Shown here: piece by piece, positions 42,937 through 52,056 of the stretch | How the letters are laid out: each line of letters begins with the position of its first letter | Numbering within the stretch: the stretch's first letter is position 1 | Assembly (NCBI GenBank): GCA_910576335.1 | Contig: CAJTIU010000006.1 | Span: 177,795-241,794, forward strand | From: Lachnospiraceae bacterium | Lineage (GTDB): Bacteria > Bacillota > Clostridia > Lachnospirales > Lachnospiraceae | Direction: 5' to 3' | Length of the DNA: 64,000 nt | The notes under the pieces: generated by a model | What the model saw: the letters and a program-made list of their open reading frames with translations, nothing else | What the model was told of the DNA's origin: nothing | The model's database searches: none | Program-made: the position numbers and the translations under genes

Positions 42937-43049
42937 TCTTTCTGAGATTTATCTACAAAATACTGTTTTCCTGTTTCATCTTTATATTGTATATGCTGTC
43001 TGGGTGTCTAGATAAATTCCCATGCATTTCACTTCATATTACAATATAT

Positions 43050-43670
43050 TTAAAATGCCCGGCCCAGTTTCTTCCTGTTTTTCGCAGAATTCGAATAACA
43101 TTTCGGAATAGATGCCTTCTTTTTTTTCACCAGTTTTTTCAGCTTAAGGTCAAACTGAGCCTTGGTTAGTTTATTATTCTTTGCATCAAAATATTGAGTC
43201 GAATATACAGTCTCCGTTCTCAACTTGAGTCTCTCAGAAGCGCCGGTTAATTTCCGGTATGAGATATATTCTCCATGAAGCATTGTGCCGGTTAAAAAGA
43301 TGCCTGTCTTTTTGTAATAACTAAACATATCTGTAATATTGCAGACTAACCGTACCTTTCCCTTCCTAAAGGTATAAAGCTGGTAGGCACCATCAATATG
43401 CTGCGTACCTGCACCGCTTGCATCTACAAATAACTCCGGTACAGAATCCTTGTCAATATACACCAGTCCAAACTTGCATTTGGAAGACTGTACTTTCTTC
43501 TTGCCATTGTTCCAGTTAATTGTTTTTTTGGACAAAAACTTTTTATAAGCTTTGATAGCCTGCGATTTTTTGGATGCAGCCTCCGCATTTATACGCTGTG
43601 TGGACATGAAGGCTATTAAAAACATACACATGAACAGACAACGTACCACCGTTTTTCTTGATATTTTCAT
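43050..43670 (-). CDS. Secreted protein of unknown function, 206 aa
   Basis: Start chosen at 43670 (MKISRKTVVRCLFMCMFLIA), where a signal peptide begins and GGGGG lies about 11 nt upstream; a longer open frame upstream lacks a site. The signal is cleaved near AEAASKKSQ. The mature part is Lys-rich with a pattern (KFGLVYIDKDSVPELFVDAS) seen in lachnospiral secreted proteins that sense or bind unknown ligands, and a YQLYTFRKGKV strand. I know no function. It points against the spo genes and lies inside the inserted block. Confidence 0.7.
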   Translation of the reverse strand: MKISRKTVVRCLFMCMFLIAFMSTQRINAEAASKKSQAIKAYKKFLSKKTINWNNGKKKVQSSKCKFGLVYIDKDSVPELFVDASGAGTQHIDGAYQLYTFRKGKVRLVCNITDMFSYYKKTGIFLTGTMLHGEYISYRKLTGASERLKLRTETVYSTQYFDAKNNKLTKAQFDLKLKKLVKKKKASIPKCYSNSAKNRKKLGRAF

Positions 43671-43776
43671 ACTTGAAAATCCCCCTTTTTCGTATTTTAT
43701 TCCTAAATGTTTCTGCTTTAAATTATACACTATTAGTCTTATGCTGTCCATTAAGAAAAGAGATGATCCGCCCCTC

Positions 43777-43847
43777 ACCCTTGAATCACTTTCTCACAGA
43801 ATGTGCAGCTTACGTGTATTCCTGACCTGTGAACAGTGACTGACTGG
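43777..43847. repeat. Partial long palindromic repeat
   Basis: CCCCTCACCCTTGAATCACT through CTGACCTGTGAACAGTGAC matches the right half of the element at 58555-58700. The left half is absent. Confidence 0.65.
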
Positions 43848-43986
43848 CAGGGGAGGCGTTGTGTAAATTCAGCCGAGCGTAGACAAAAATATATGGATAT
43901 GTTACACTTATCATGGCTATAAACGATTGCGCCGGCAGAGAAGTATGCCGGCGCACATCCGATATTTTGAAAGGAAAGTGATAATT

Positions 43987-45240
43987 GTGAAGATTTCTGG
44001 CATGAGGTGGAAAAGGACAGCTGCACTTATATTAGCAGCAGGAATACTTGTTACGGCAGGATGCTCAAGGGAGCGCAAGGAAGCTTCGCTTACTATGTCA
44101 GGTAATAAAAGTGAGACAGCCAGTGCGGAGGTTATAGAAGACATCCTTGCTGATTACATGGAAGAGCATTCCGACACGAGTGTATCCTATGAAGAGCGGG
44201 AGAATTATGATTACTATGATATGTGGCAGAACCGGGAGGACACAGGGCAGTTAGATGACATTATTCTGACCGGCCGGGACACAGCACGGAAGCTGACAGG
44301 GAGCGGAGGCCTGGAAGACATGGCAGGATTTGTCCGTGATCTTCCGTTTCCGCAAAATATGAAAGAACAGATGAAATCCCGTGGAAGAAGGATATGCAGG
44401 ATACCGCTTACGCTGTCATCCTTTGGCATGTACTGCAATCTGAAGATCTTACAGGAGCATGGTCAGAAGGTGCCTGGTACACTGGAGGAATGGGTGGATA
44501 TATGTGAATATTTTAAAACATGCGGAATCACTCCGGTAATTGCTAACAATGATACTTCCATAACAACGATGGTTCTTGCAAAAAGCCTTTATCCACTCTA
44601 TAAAAGCGGGGTGATGGAAGGAAAGCTTAAGAGGATTGAGGATGGCGAAAAGGAACTAAGCGACTATCTTTTAAGGGGATTTACCCTTGCAAGGGATTTT
44701 TGCACGAGAGGATATATAGACAGAAAAAAGGCATTAGAGACAGAGCCGTTATCAGATGACCTGGAGGAGTTTGTAAAGGGGGAGTCGCCTTTTATGCTGA
44801 CCGGGACAGAGGCGGCAGAAGAGGTAAAGGCTATGAACCCCGGATTTGAATTTAAAGTAGTGCCCTATCCGGTTTTAGAGGAGGGCTCTGTACTGATCGT
44901 GAATCCCGGGGACTGGCTCAGTATACCGGCAGAGGGAAAGAATACGGAGCGGGCAAAAGAGGTTGTTCGGTATATTTTAAAAGAAGAGAATATGAAGAAG
45001 CTCGCAGATGTCCGGGGTTCTTTTAGTCCACTGGCGGATCAGCAACAGCCGGAGATGGAGGAGATCCGGGATATTGTTGAAAGCTATGAGACAGAGGTGG
45101 TCGTTATCGCTGAAGATATAAATGCCGTATTTCCAATGTGGGATATCACAGGGGAAGCTGTGGGGAGACTGCTTGAGGACGAAGACTTAGATCTGCTGAT
45201 GGAATGGATGAATGAGCAGGCCAGGGAAGCGGTGAATTGA
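43987..45240 (+). CDS. Extracellular solute-binding lipoprotein (ABC transporter type)
   Basis: About 417 aa. A GTG start at 43987 is chosen because GGAAAG lies upstream; the protein begins MKISGMRWKRTAALILAAG with lipobox VTAGCS. The fold pattern of family 1 sugar-binding proteins is visible (VPGTLEEWVDICEYFKTCGI, then NPGDWLSIPAEGKNTE, then VVRYILKEENMKKLADVRG). No permease or ATPase genes are adjacent, so it is an orphan or serves as a sensor partner. It overlaps the next gene by one base (TGATG), suggesting coupling to the AAA ATPase, which is odd for a transport protein. Confidence 0.82.
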   Translation: MKISGMRWKRTAALILAAGILVTAGCSRERKEASLTMSGNKSETASAEVIEDILADYMEEHSDTSVSYEERENYDYYDMWQNREDTGQLDDIILTGRDTARKLTGSGGLEDMAGFVRDLPFPQNMKEQMKSRGRRICRIPLTLSSFGMYCNLKILQEHGQKVPGTLEEWVDICEYFKTCGITPVIANNDTSITTMVLAKSLYPLYKSGVMEGKLKRIEDGEKELSDYLLRGFTLARDFCTRGYIDRKKALETEPLSDDLEEFVKGESPFMLTGTEAAEEVKAMNPGFEFKVVPYPVLEEGSVLIVNPGDWLSIPAEGKNTERAKEVVRYILKEENMKKLADVRGSFSPLADQQQPEMEEIRDIVESYETEVVVIAEDINAVFPMWDITGEAVGRLLEDEDLDLLMEWMNEQAREAVN

Positions 45241-46823
45241 TGAAGGCAAAAAGATTTCAGACTACGGGAACCTGTATTCCCGGGGAACACTATATGGTTC
45301 CTATGAAAAACAGACTTGACGATATTATTACGAATTATATCAAGGAAGGTAAATACTTTACAATCAATCGTGCACGTCAGTACGGCAAAACCACACTCCT
45401 GTATCTGCTGGAAAAACGGTTGAAAAAGGAGTATATTGTGATAAGCCTAAGCTTTGAGGCTGCTGATGAGTTGTTTTATTCTCTGCATACTTTTGCAAAT
45501 GGGATAATCCGTAATATTGGCAGGGACTTAAGAATGCAGAATTTGCGGGAAGACCTTTTGCAGAAATGGCTAAAGCCGGTTTCCGCGGAATTTCCTTTTC
45601 ATGACCTGGGCGAGCGTATTACGGAGTTATGCATGGCATGTAACAGGAAGATTGTTTTAATGGTGGATGAAGTTGATAAGAGCTCAGACAATCAAATATT
45701 TTTATCTTTTCTTGGTCTGTTGCGCGAAAAATTTCTTAGACAGCAGCAAAGCAAGGATGTGACATTCCAATCTGTAATACTGGCAGGAGTTTATGATATT
45801 AAGAATCTGAAGCTAAGGCTGCATCCGGGCGAAGAGTCAAAATATAACAGCCCATGGAATATTGCCGCTGATTTTACAGTGGATATAAGCTTTTCTGCAT
45901 CTGATATTGCAGAGATGATTTCTGAATATGAGTCGGATATGCATACGGGTATGGATATAGAGCTTATCGCTTCTTGTATTTATGATTATACCGTTGGCTA
46001 TCCATATCTGGTTTCCTGTATATGTAAGCTTATTGACGAGACGGCAGCCAGAGACCGGGAGCATTCAGAAGGCAGGGCGTGGGCCAGGGAGGGAGTTGCG
46101 GAAGCTGTCCGGCTGCTGCTTCGCCAGCCGAATACATTGTTTGATGACATGATAAAGCATTTGACGGAATACCCGGACTTGGGCAATGTTATTCAAAATA
46201 TTCTTTTTCATGGTATGGAATATCCGTTTAATTTATATAGCACGGTGTTAAATATTGGCCTGATGTTTGGCTTCCTGAAAGAATCGGATGGTACGACAGT
46301 AGTAGCAAACCGTATTTTTGAAATGCATTTGTACCAGTATTTTCTTTCGGAAGAGGCAGTTAAGTCTGATATCAATCCTTTTCCTGGAACTCATAAGAGA
46401 CAGTTTATACAAAATGGGTACTTGAATATGGATTTAGTCCTGGAAAGGTTCGTCCAATACTATGCAGATCTATATCAGGATAAGGATGAGAGGTTTTGGG
46501 AGAAGCAAGGGCGAAAGTTATTTCTCTTATACCTGCGGCCAATTATTAATGGTACGGGTAACTTTTATGTTGAGGCGCAGACCAGAGATGAGACACGGAC
46601 AGATCTGGTTATTGATTACCGTGGAAGGCAGTATGTGGTAGAATTAAAAGTGTGGAGAGGGAAAAAATATAATGAAGCTGGTGAATCACAGCTTATTGAT
46701 TATCTCAACCTGTACCATTTGGATGAAGGCTATATGCTGACGTTTAGTTTTAACAAAAATAAACATGTGGGAACGAAAGAGGTTGTGATCCAGGGGAAAC
46801 GGATTCTGGAAGCAATTGTATAA
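45240..46823 (+). CDS. AAA ATPase with C-terminal PD-(D/E)XK-like domain
   Basis: A 527-aa ATP-binding protein. The P-loop-like NRARQYGKTTLLYLLEKRL lies near residue 45, Walker B is KIVLMVDEVDKSS near 140, and a C-terminal nuclease-like motif DLVIDYRGRQYVVELKVWRG lies near 460. This architecture is abundant and unexplained in gut Firmicutes. The ATG overlaps the stop of the solute-binding lipoprotein. A GAGGAGAG...CTCTCCTC hairpin follows at about 46854. Confidence 0.82.
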   Translation: MKAKRFQTTGTCIPGEHYMVPMKNRLDDIITNYIKEGKYFTINRARQYGKTTLLYLLEKRLKKEYIVISLSFEAADELFYSLHTFANGIIRNIGRDLRMQNLREDLLQKWLKPVSAEFPFHDLGERITELCMACNRKIVLMVDEVDKSSDNQIFLSFLGLLREKFLRQQQSKDVTFQSVILAGVYDIKNLKLRLHPGEESKYNSPWNIAADFTVDISFSASDIAEMISEYESDMHTGMDIELIASCIYDYTVGYPYLVSCICKLIDETAARDREHSEGRAWAREGVAEAVRLLLRQPNTLFDDMIKHLTEYPDLGNVIQNILFHGMEYPFNLYSTVLNIGLMFGFLKESDGTTVVANRIFEMHLYQYFLSEEAVKSDINPFPGTHKRQFIQNGYLNMDLVLERFVQYYADLYQDKDERFWEKQGRKLFLLYLRPIINGTGNFYVEAQTRDETRTDLVIDYRGRQYVVELKVWRGKKYNEAGESQLIDYLNLYHLDEGYMLTFSFNKNKHVGTKEVVIQGKRILEAIV

Positions 46824-47145
46824 TGCAGACGATAATATATGATCCCAAATTACGGAGGAGAGTCGGGTTAATATGTCCTGGCTCTCCTCTAACCATATCT
46901 GTTCAGATGAAAAATGTTCTATACCGATTCAGCTGATATTCCAGTACATCCCGGAGCCTCTTATGGCTGATGTTTTTCATCTCATTAAAAACTGCTGCAT
47001 AATCCTTTACAAAATCTGAATAGTTACATTTATATTTTAACATATATAAAAAACTGGAGATATAGAAACATGAATAGTTACGTATATTTTTTTGCGATAC
47101 ACACATACTAGCTCTTATAAATTAAAAGATGGAGAGTTGGTGTGT
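46824..47145. other. Junction region before spoVAD
   Basis: Contains the hairpin at about 46854-46889 and a minus-strand open frame (46903-47106, 67 codons, ending SHKRLRDVLEYQLNRYRTFF) with no ribosome site, perhaps the tail of a lost gene. A TGAATAGTTAC fragment near 47070 resembles a palindrome-family end. Confidence 0.4.
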
Positions 47146-48165
47146 ATGAAGCAGGAGAGTCATATTAAGGGAGCGCAGAGCATTGAGTTTGCGGAGTCGC
47201 CATTTCTTATTAGCAGTGCGTCTGTCGTCGGTAAGAAGGAAGGGGAGGGACCTCTCGGAAAGATGTTTGACATGGTAGGTGAGGATGATTTATTTGGAGC
47301 CGATTCATGGGAGGAGGCAGAGAGCACCATGCAGAAGGAGGCGTGTCTTCTGGCTATGGGGAAGGCGCATATCAGCCAGTCGCATGTGCGGTATCTCTAT
47401 GGAGGAGATCTGCTCCGGCAGGGAATTGCCACTTCTATTGGAGTGGAGGATCTGGAGATTCCTATGTTCGGACTTTATGGCGCGTGTTCCACCTCGGGAG
47501 AGGCAATTGCACTTGCATCCATGAGTGTGGCGGCAGGTTACGGGGAATATATGCTTGCGGTTACATCAAGCCATTTTGGAAGTGTGGAAAAGGAATTCCG
47601 TTTTCCGCTAAGCTATGCCAGCCAGCGTCCGCTGTCCGCTCACTGGACTGTGACAGGAAGCGGAGCATTTCTTGTGGGAAAGAGGCGGAGCCATGTCCGG
47701 ATTACCGGAGTTACTGTGGGCAAGATTGTGGATTACGGACTTAAAGATTCCCAGAATATGGGTGCATGTATGGCGCCGGCGGCGTGTGATACGATTGTTC
47801 GTAATCTTGAGGACTTTGGGCGTGTGCCGGAGGATTATAACCGGATTATAACCGGGGACCTGGGGTATGTAGGGCAGAGTATTTTGTTTGATCTGATTAC
47901 TGGAAAAGGGTACAATATTAAAAAGAACCATATGGACTGTGGCATGACAATTTTTGACCAGGAAAAGCAGGATACTCATGCGGGCGGCAGCGGCTGCGGC
48001 TGCGCAGCTTCCACACTGTCAGCATATATCCTGCCCAAAATTGAGCGCGGAGAGTGGAAGCGTGTATTATTTGTGCCCACAGGGGCGCTTATGTCAACTG
48101 TTAGCTTCAATGAAGGCGCCAGTGTACCCGGAATCGCCCACGGAATCGTGTTTGAACATTGCTAA
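47146..48165 (+). CDS. spoVAD: Stage V sporulation protein AD
   Basis: A 339-aa thiolase-fold protein that binds dipicolinic acid for uptake into the spore. Conserved parts are SPFLISSASVVGKKEGEGPL, GLYGACSTSGEAIALASMSV, the NHMDCGMTIFD region and GGSGCGCAASTL. The Met at 47146 matches the family start (KQESHIKGAQSIEF); an upstream ATG at 47092 gives a non-family extension. The usual spoVAC neighbour is 4.6 kb away. Confidence 0.94.
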   Translation: MKQESHIKGAQSIEFAESPFLISSASVVGKKEGEGPLGKMFDMVGEDDLFGADSWEEAESTMQKEACLLAMGKAHISQSHVRYLYGGDLLRQGIATSIGVEDLEIPMFGLYGACSTSGEAIALASMSVAAGYGEYMLAVTSSHFGSVEKEFRFPLSYASQRPLSAHWTVTGSGAFLVGKRRSHVRITGVTVGKIVDYGLKDSQNMGACMAPAACDTIVRNLEDFGRVPEDYNRIITGDLGYVGQSILFDLITGKGYNIKKNHMDCGMTIFDQEKQDTHAGGSGCGCAASTLSAYILPKIERGEWKRVLFVPTGALMSTVSFNEGASVPGIAHGIVFEHC

Positions 48166-48232
48166 GGGACGGGGGAACGCAGCCGGAGGCGGGGCTGCCC
48201 CGTCCGAGGCTACGAAGCAGTCAAAATAGGAG
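48166..48232. repeat. Unit of the GGAACGCAGCCGGAGGCG repeat before spoVAE
   Basis: Same block order as the 57-bp units at 41940-42076 (GGGGGAACGCAGCCGGAGGC, then CCCCGTCC, then ACGAAGCAGTCAAAATAGG), more diverged. It fills the spoVAD-spoVAE gap and its end blends into the spoVAE ribosome site. Confidence 0.75.
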
Positions 48233-48238
48233 GTTGTA

Positions 48239-48595
48239 ATGGAATATATTAATGCTTTTTGGGTAGGAGGGCTGATCTGTGCCCTTGTTCAGATTTTACT
48301 GGACAGGACTAAGCTGATGCCGGGGAGAATTATGGTACTGCTTGTCTGTTCGGGTGCGGTGCTTGGCGCACTGCAGATTTATCAGCCGTTTCAGGATTTT
48401 GCCGGGGCGGGGGCGAGTGTGCCTCTTGCCGGGTTTGGGAATCTTCTCTGGAAGGGTGTTAAGGAAGCGGTAGATAAGGAAGGATTTATTGGGATATTCC
48501 TTGGGGGATTTAAAGCGAGTGCAGTGGGAATTTCGGCGGCGCTGGTATTTGGGTATCTGGCGTCGGTGGCGTTTTCGCCTAAGATGAAGAAGTAA
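48239..48595 (+). CDS. spoVAE: Stage V sporulation protein AE
   Basis: A 118-aa membrane protein (SpoVAEb type) with about four helices and the conserved GAGASVPLAGFGNLLWKGVK loop, similar to that in SpoVAC. AGGAGGTTGTA precedes the ATG. It is the last spoVA gene visible; no spoVAF or spoVAEa follows. Confidence 0.92.
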   Translation: MEYINAFWVGGLICALVQILLDRTKLMPGRIMVLLVCSGAVLGALQIYQPFQDFAGAGASVPLAGFGNLLWKGVKEAVDKEGFIGIFLGGFKASAVGISAALVFGYLASVAFSPKMKK

Positions 48596-48661
48596 GGAGA
48601 GTTGCCTGATTCAGGCGGCAGTTTGGGCTTCGCGAAGCGAATTTTAATGCCCAAACTGCAA

Positions 48662-48688
48662 GTTACTGGTCACGGAGTGAACAGTAAC
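48662..48688. repeat. 27-bp palindrome, GTTACTGGTCACGG type
   Basis: GTTACTGGTCACGGAGTGAA then CAGTAAC; one base different from 19284-19310. A weaker inverted pair (GCAGTTTGGGC with GCCCAAACTGC, 48619-48651) precedes it, and the same GCGAAGCGAATTTTA type of block precedes the 19284 copy. Confidence 0.65.
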
Positions 48689-48707
48689 AAAAATTGTTTG
48701 TACTTGA

Positions 48708-48736
48708 TTGAGAATAAGACAAAAATGCGGTATACT
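48708..48736 (+). promoter_or_regulatory. Promoter of the two-component genes
   Basis: TTGAGA (48708-48713) and TATACT (48731-48736), spacer 17 nt. Confidence 0.65.
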
Positions 48737-48775
48737 AATACACATATTCTTAGAATGGGAATACGAGGTGGTATA

Positions 48776-49465
48776 GTGCAAAAAATTCTGGTTGTAGAAG
48801 ATGATTTGGCTTTAAGCTCTGGACTTTGTTTTGAGTTAGACATGAGTGGCTATCTTACGGTAGCATCATATAATTGCTGGAAAACGAAACAATTGCTGAA
48901 AACGGAGCATTTTGATTTGGCAATTTTGGATGTGAATTTACCAGATGGAAATGGCTTTGGACTTTGTAAGGAAATGAAACAGGATTTTCCAGAGCTTCCT
49001 GTCATTTTTTTAACTGCAAATGATTTAGATCAAGATGTTTTGAAGGGATTCGATTTTGGCGCAGACGACTATATTACAAAACCTTTTAATGTCCAAATTT
49101 TAAAGCGTCGAGTGGAAGCTGTGCTGCATCGGGTAAGTGTTTCATCAAAGAAAATGGAAGATTGTTATGATGACGGCTATCTGCGGATAGATTTTAGTAA
49201 GCTGACTTCATTCAAGAATAATGAAAAACTGAATATTACGCCCAATGAATATAAATTATTGACGATTTTAAGAAACAATGCCGGAAATATTGTGACGCGC
49301 CAGATTTTGTTGGAAAAATTGTGGGATTGCGATGGCAACTATATTGATGACCATACTTTGACTGTTAATATAAACCGGTTGCGGGCGAAGATTGAAGATG
49401 GGAGTCATACTTATATCAAGACTGTCAGAGGAATCGGTTATATCTGGACAGGTGAAAAGGCATGA
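48776..49465 (+). CDS. OmpR-type response regulator
   Basis: 229 aa from a GTG start (GAGGTGG upstream). The receiver domain has acidic residues in LVVEDD, the phospho-acceptor Asp in LAILDVNLPDG near residue 52, and Lys in DDYITKPFN. The C-terminal winged helix (145-225) has NITPNEYKLLTILRNNAGNI and TVRGIGY. It resembles BceR/VanR-type regulators of cell-envelope stress. Its kinase gene overlaps by ATGA but is truncated, so signalling through the native partner is probably lost. Confidence 0.92.
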   Translation: MQKILVVEDDLALSSGLCFELDMSGYLTVASYNCWKTKQLLKTEHFDLAILDVNLPDGNGFGLCKEMKQDFPELPVIFLTANDLDQDVLKGFDFGADDYITKPFNVQILKRRVEAVLHRVSVSSKKMEDCYDDGYLRIDFSKLTSFKNNEKLNITPNEYKLLTILRNNAGNIVTRQILLEKLWDCDGNYIDDHTLTVNINRLRAKIEDGSHTYIKTVRGIGYIWTGEKA

Positions 49466-49836
49466 AGTATATGAACTGGAAAATGATATCTTTCAAAACT
49501 CTATTATCAATCATGTCGATTTTGAGTGTCCTTGTGGGAGTATTGTGGATTTATTTTCCTCCGATTTTTATCAGAACCACATTTGTTGTATTTGGCATTG
49601 TAATTTTTTTGTTGACATTCTTGTGGGACTGGTATCAGAAACGGCAGCAGACAGATTTTGCAAATGATATCTGCGAAGCCCTGGATACACTTATGGACGG
49701 ACGTGAGCTTTGCAACTACAGTGCTTATGAAGATTCGCAAATTTCAAAAGTACAGGGAAAGCTGATGCAATACTATGAACAGATTCTGGAGGAACAGCGG
49801 CAATGTCAGCAGGATAAACATGGGTGCATCTTTTGA
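49462..49836 (+). pseudogene. Truncated sensor histidine kinase (N-terminal part only)
   Basis: The start overlaps the response regulator stop (ATGA). The frame gives two membrane helices (TLLSIMSILSVLVGVLWIYF and TTFVVFGIVIFLLTFLWDW) and the beginning of the linker (CEALDTLMDGRELCNYSAYE). It then runs into unrelated sequence at about 49820 and stops at 49836 after 124 codons. The HisKA and ATPase domains are gone. The sequence beyond the join is the 3' part of an oppositely oriented ATPase gene. Confidence 0.85.
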
Positions 49837-50750
49837 TACTCTAAGCTTATCACACTGATTAAGAACATCCCAGGGACAGTAGATATTTGTCCCTCCGAAG
49901 TGATATCCGTTATACCATTCTTTTATCGTGTCATATGCATCTTCTATTTCATAATATGCCAGTAAGCTTCCGACTTCATTATCTGTGAAACCGAAATGTT
50001 CAGCATAGTCTGTATCCGAGATGGTTCTGACTTTAAAGTTATTGAACCCTGTAAAAATACTTTCCTTTGCGATCCGCAGGCATCCTGTAATAACTGCAAA
50101 CTGAAGATGGCGGTTGGTTTTGAGAGCCTGGCTGAATAAAGAACGGATCAGGCTGACCATCTGTGAATAATATTTGTTCTGGTAAGCTTTATCTAATGGC
50201 ACGTCATATTCGTCAATCAGAAGGATTACCTGTTTTCCGTAGTGTTTGGATAACAGGTTTAATAATAATTTCAGGCTTCCTGTCAGGAAAGAAGTTTTTT
50301 CAAAATCTTCCAAAAGAAGTCTTTCGAATTGCTTTTTTTCATATTCTGTAAGCCGGGGACTGTCCATCAGCATTTGAAAATTCATTGCTTCTTCGTTGAT
50401 TACAGCGCCTAACATGTCTCTGGCTTCTTCGAAATTACAACCTTCCACATCCTTCAGACTGATAGAGATTACAGGGTATTTCCCCATATAGGCATTGCAC
50501 AAGTCGCTGTATTCTGAGATTTTAAGACCTTGAAAGAGAATGGGATCTGTATCGGGTTCAAAAAACGTTCTCAGCATATCCATATTCAGCGTTTTGCCAA
50601 AACGGCGCGGACGGGTAATCAGGTTGACTTCTGCCCAGGAGGTTAACAGATCCTTTATAAAGCCGGTCTTATCCACATAGTAGAATCCGGCTGTCCGGAT
50701 CTTTCTGAACATTTCGATTCCGATGGGAAGTTTCTTTCGTTCCGGTTCCA
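49820..50750 (-). pseudogene. 3'-truncated AAA-ATPase-like protein
   Basis: The start at 50750 gives MEPERKKLPIGIEMFRKIRT; an in-frame start at 50778 (MKLRKAVQI) is also possible. It is an AAA-ATPase-like/DUF1703 protein: Walker A-like TRPRRFGKTLNMDML, Walker B QVILLIDEYDVPLD, then AVITGCLRIAKESIFTGFNN and WYNGYHFGGTNIYCPWDVLN. Normal members run to about 520 aa with a C-terminal nuclease-like domain. Here the native frame ends near KDAPM, and the last roughly 25 codons read antisense through the kinase gene to a stop at 49744. It is thus cut by the same join that cut the kinase. Confidence 0.8.
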
Positions 50751-50778
50751 TAATCTGCACCGCCTTCCTTAGTTTCAA

Positions 50779-51333
50779 TCGTATTTAATGGTTTCTATGA
50801 TAAACCTTAACATAAATCAACATGTTGTGCAAGTTTTGTTGCTGTTCACGGGGGCTCTCTTCAAAATCAGCCTTTTGTGCGAGCACGAACCTGGGAAGTT
50901 TGTATGGTGGCTCTTCGGACGCTCACTCCGCGCCCATTCGCAAAACGCACCTGACGGTGCTTCTTCGCCGCTGCGCGGCTGTTTTTGCTCATTAACGGGG
51001 CGCTCTCTTCAAAATCAGCCCCTTGGACAGGCCCTTGTGCGAGCACAAACCTGGGAAGTTTGTATGGTGGCTCTTCGGACGCTCACTCCGCGCCCATTCG
51101 CAAAACGCACCTGACGGTGCTTCTTCGCCGCTGACGCGGCTGATTTTGCTCATTAACGGGGCGCTCCCTTTAAAATCGCCCTTCCAGGCAGATCCTTGTG
51201 CGAGCACAAATCTGCCTGGAAGGGCGATTTTGAGTGAGCTGGTAGCGGAATCTTAAGATTTTTTTCATAATTTCTATCGGAAGTATTCCTTTTTTTGGAG
51301 TATAATGTAAAATAGAGTTGAGGAGGGTTATTT
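50779..51333. repeat. Direct repeats of about 150-160 bp, nearly three copies
   Basis: Units start GCTCTCTTCAAAATCAGCC at 50854 and 51002, and GCTCCCTTTAAAATCGCCC at 51163. The first two share CTTGTGCGAGCAC(G/A)AACC, TGTATGGTGGCTCTTCGGAC and GCATTCGCAAAACGCACCTG-like blocks almost base for base. The third is shortened to a 60-bp palindrome with 22-bp arms (51172-51193 and 51210-51231). No gene is supported here. TATAAT at 51301 may be the -10 box for the next operon. Confidence 0.8.
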
Positions 51334-52056
51334 ATGGATAAGGTGATCCAGGTGAGGAATCTTTATAAGTTGTACCGGGTCGGTGATGAGGTGGTACGGG
51401 CGCTTGACGGGGTGGATTTTGATATTTTCCAGGGGGAGTTTTGTGCGATTGTCGGGACTTCGGGGTCTGGGAAGTCTACACTTTTGAATATGCTTGCAGG
51501 GCTGGAGAAGCCTACGAAGGGGAATGTTGTGATTGCAGGCTCCCATATTGAGAATATGAACGAGGAGCAGCTTGTCAGGTTCCGGCGTGAGAATGTGGGG
51601 TTTATCTTTCAGTCGTTCCATCTTCTTAGTACGCTGAATGCGGTGGAGAATGTGGCGCTTCCGCTAAGCTTCAGGAAAGTTCCAAGGAATGTGCGGAATA
51701 AAAAGGCGGAGAAGATGCTGGAGCTGGTGAATCTGAAGAAGCATATGAAGCATTTTCCTAATCAGATGTCAGGAGGACAGCAGCAGCGTGTGGGTGTTGC
51801 GAGGGCGCTTGTGGTGAATCCGAAGATTATTTTTGCGGATGAGCCTACGGGAAACCTTGATTCCCATACCTCAGAGGAAGTTATGGGCCTGATGCAGCGG
51901 GTTGTCAGGGAGCAGAACAAGACACTGGTTATGGTAACACATGATGTACATCTGGCCACTTATGCGGACAGGGTTTTTCACATAAGTGACGGAAAGATTT
52001 TGAAAATAGAAAATAATCAGAGGGAAAGGACGAGTGAAGGTGAAAAACATGAGTAA
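51334..52056 (+). CDS. ABC transporter ATPase (MacB/LolD type)
   Basis: 240 aa. Walker A GTSGSGKSTLLNML, Q-loop FQSFHLL, signature MSGGQQQRVGVARAL, Walker B IIFADEPTGNLD and H-loop TLVMVTHDVHLA are all intact. It is the energy unit of a MacB-like mechanotransmission ABC system with the FtsX-type permease encoded two genes downstream. It overlaps the next gene by 8 nt. The preceding 500 nt are repeats. Confidence 0.95.
   Translation: MDKVIQVRNLYKLYRVGDEVVRALDGVDFDIFQGEFCAIVGTSGSGKSTLLNMLAGLEKPTKGNVVIAGSHIENMNEEQLVRFRRENVGFIFQSFHLLSTLNAVENVALPLSFRKVPRNVRNKKAEKMLELVNLKKHMKHFPNQMSGGQQQRVGVARALVVNPKIIFADEPTGNLDSHTSEEVMGLMQRVVREQNKTLVMVTHDVHLATYADRVFHISDGKILKIENNQRERTSEGEKHE

Noticed and set aside
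46903..47106. 67-codon minus-strand frame before spoVAD
   Set aside because: No ribosome site; could be the tail of a lost gene, but I cannot assign it, so it is mentioned only in the region entry.
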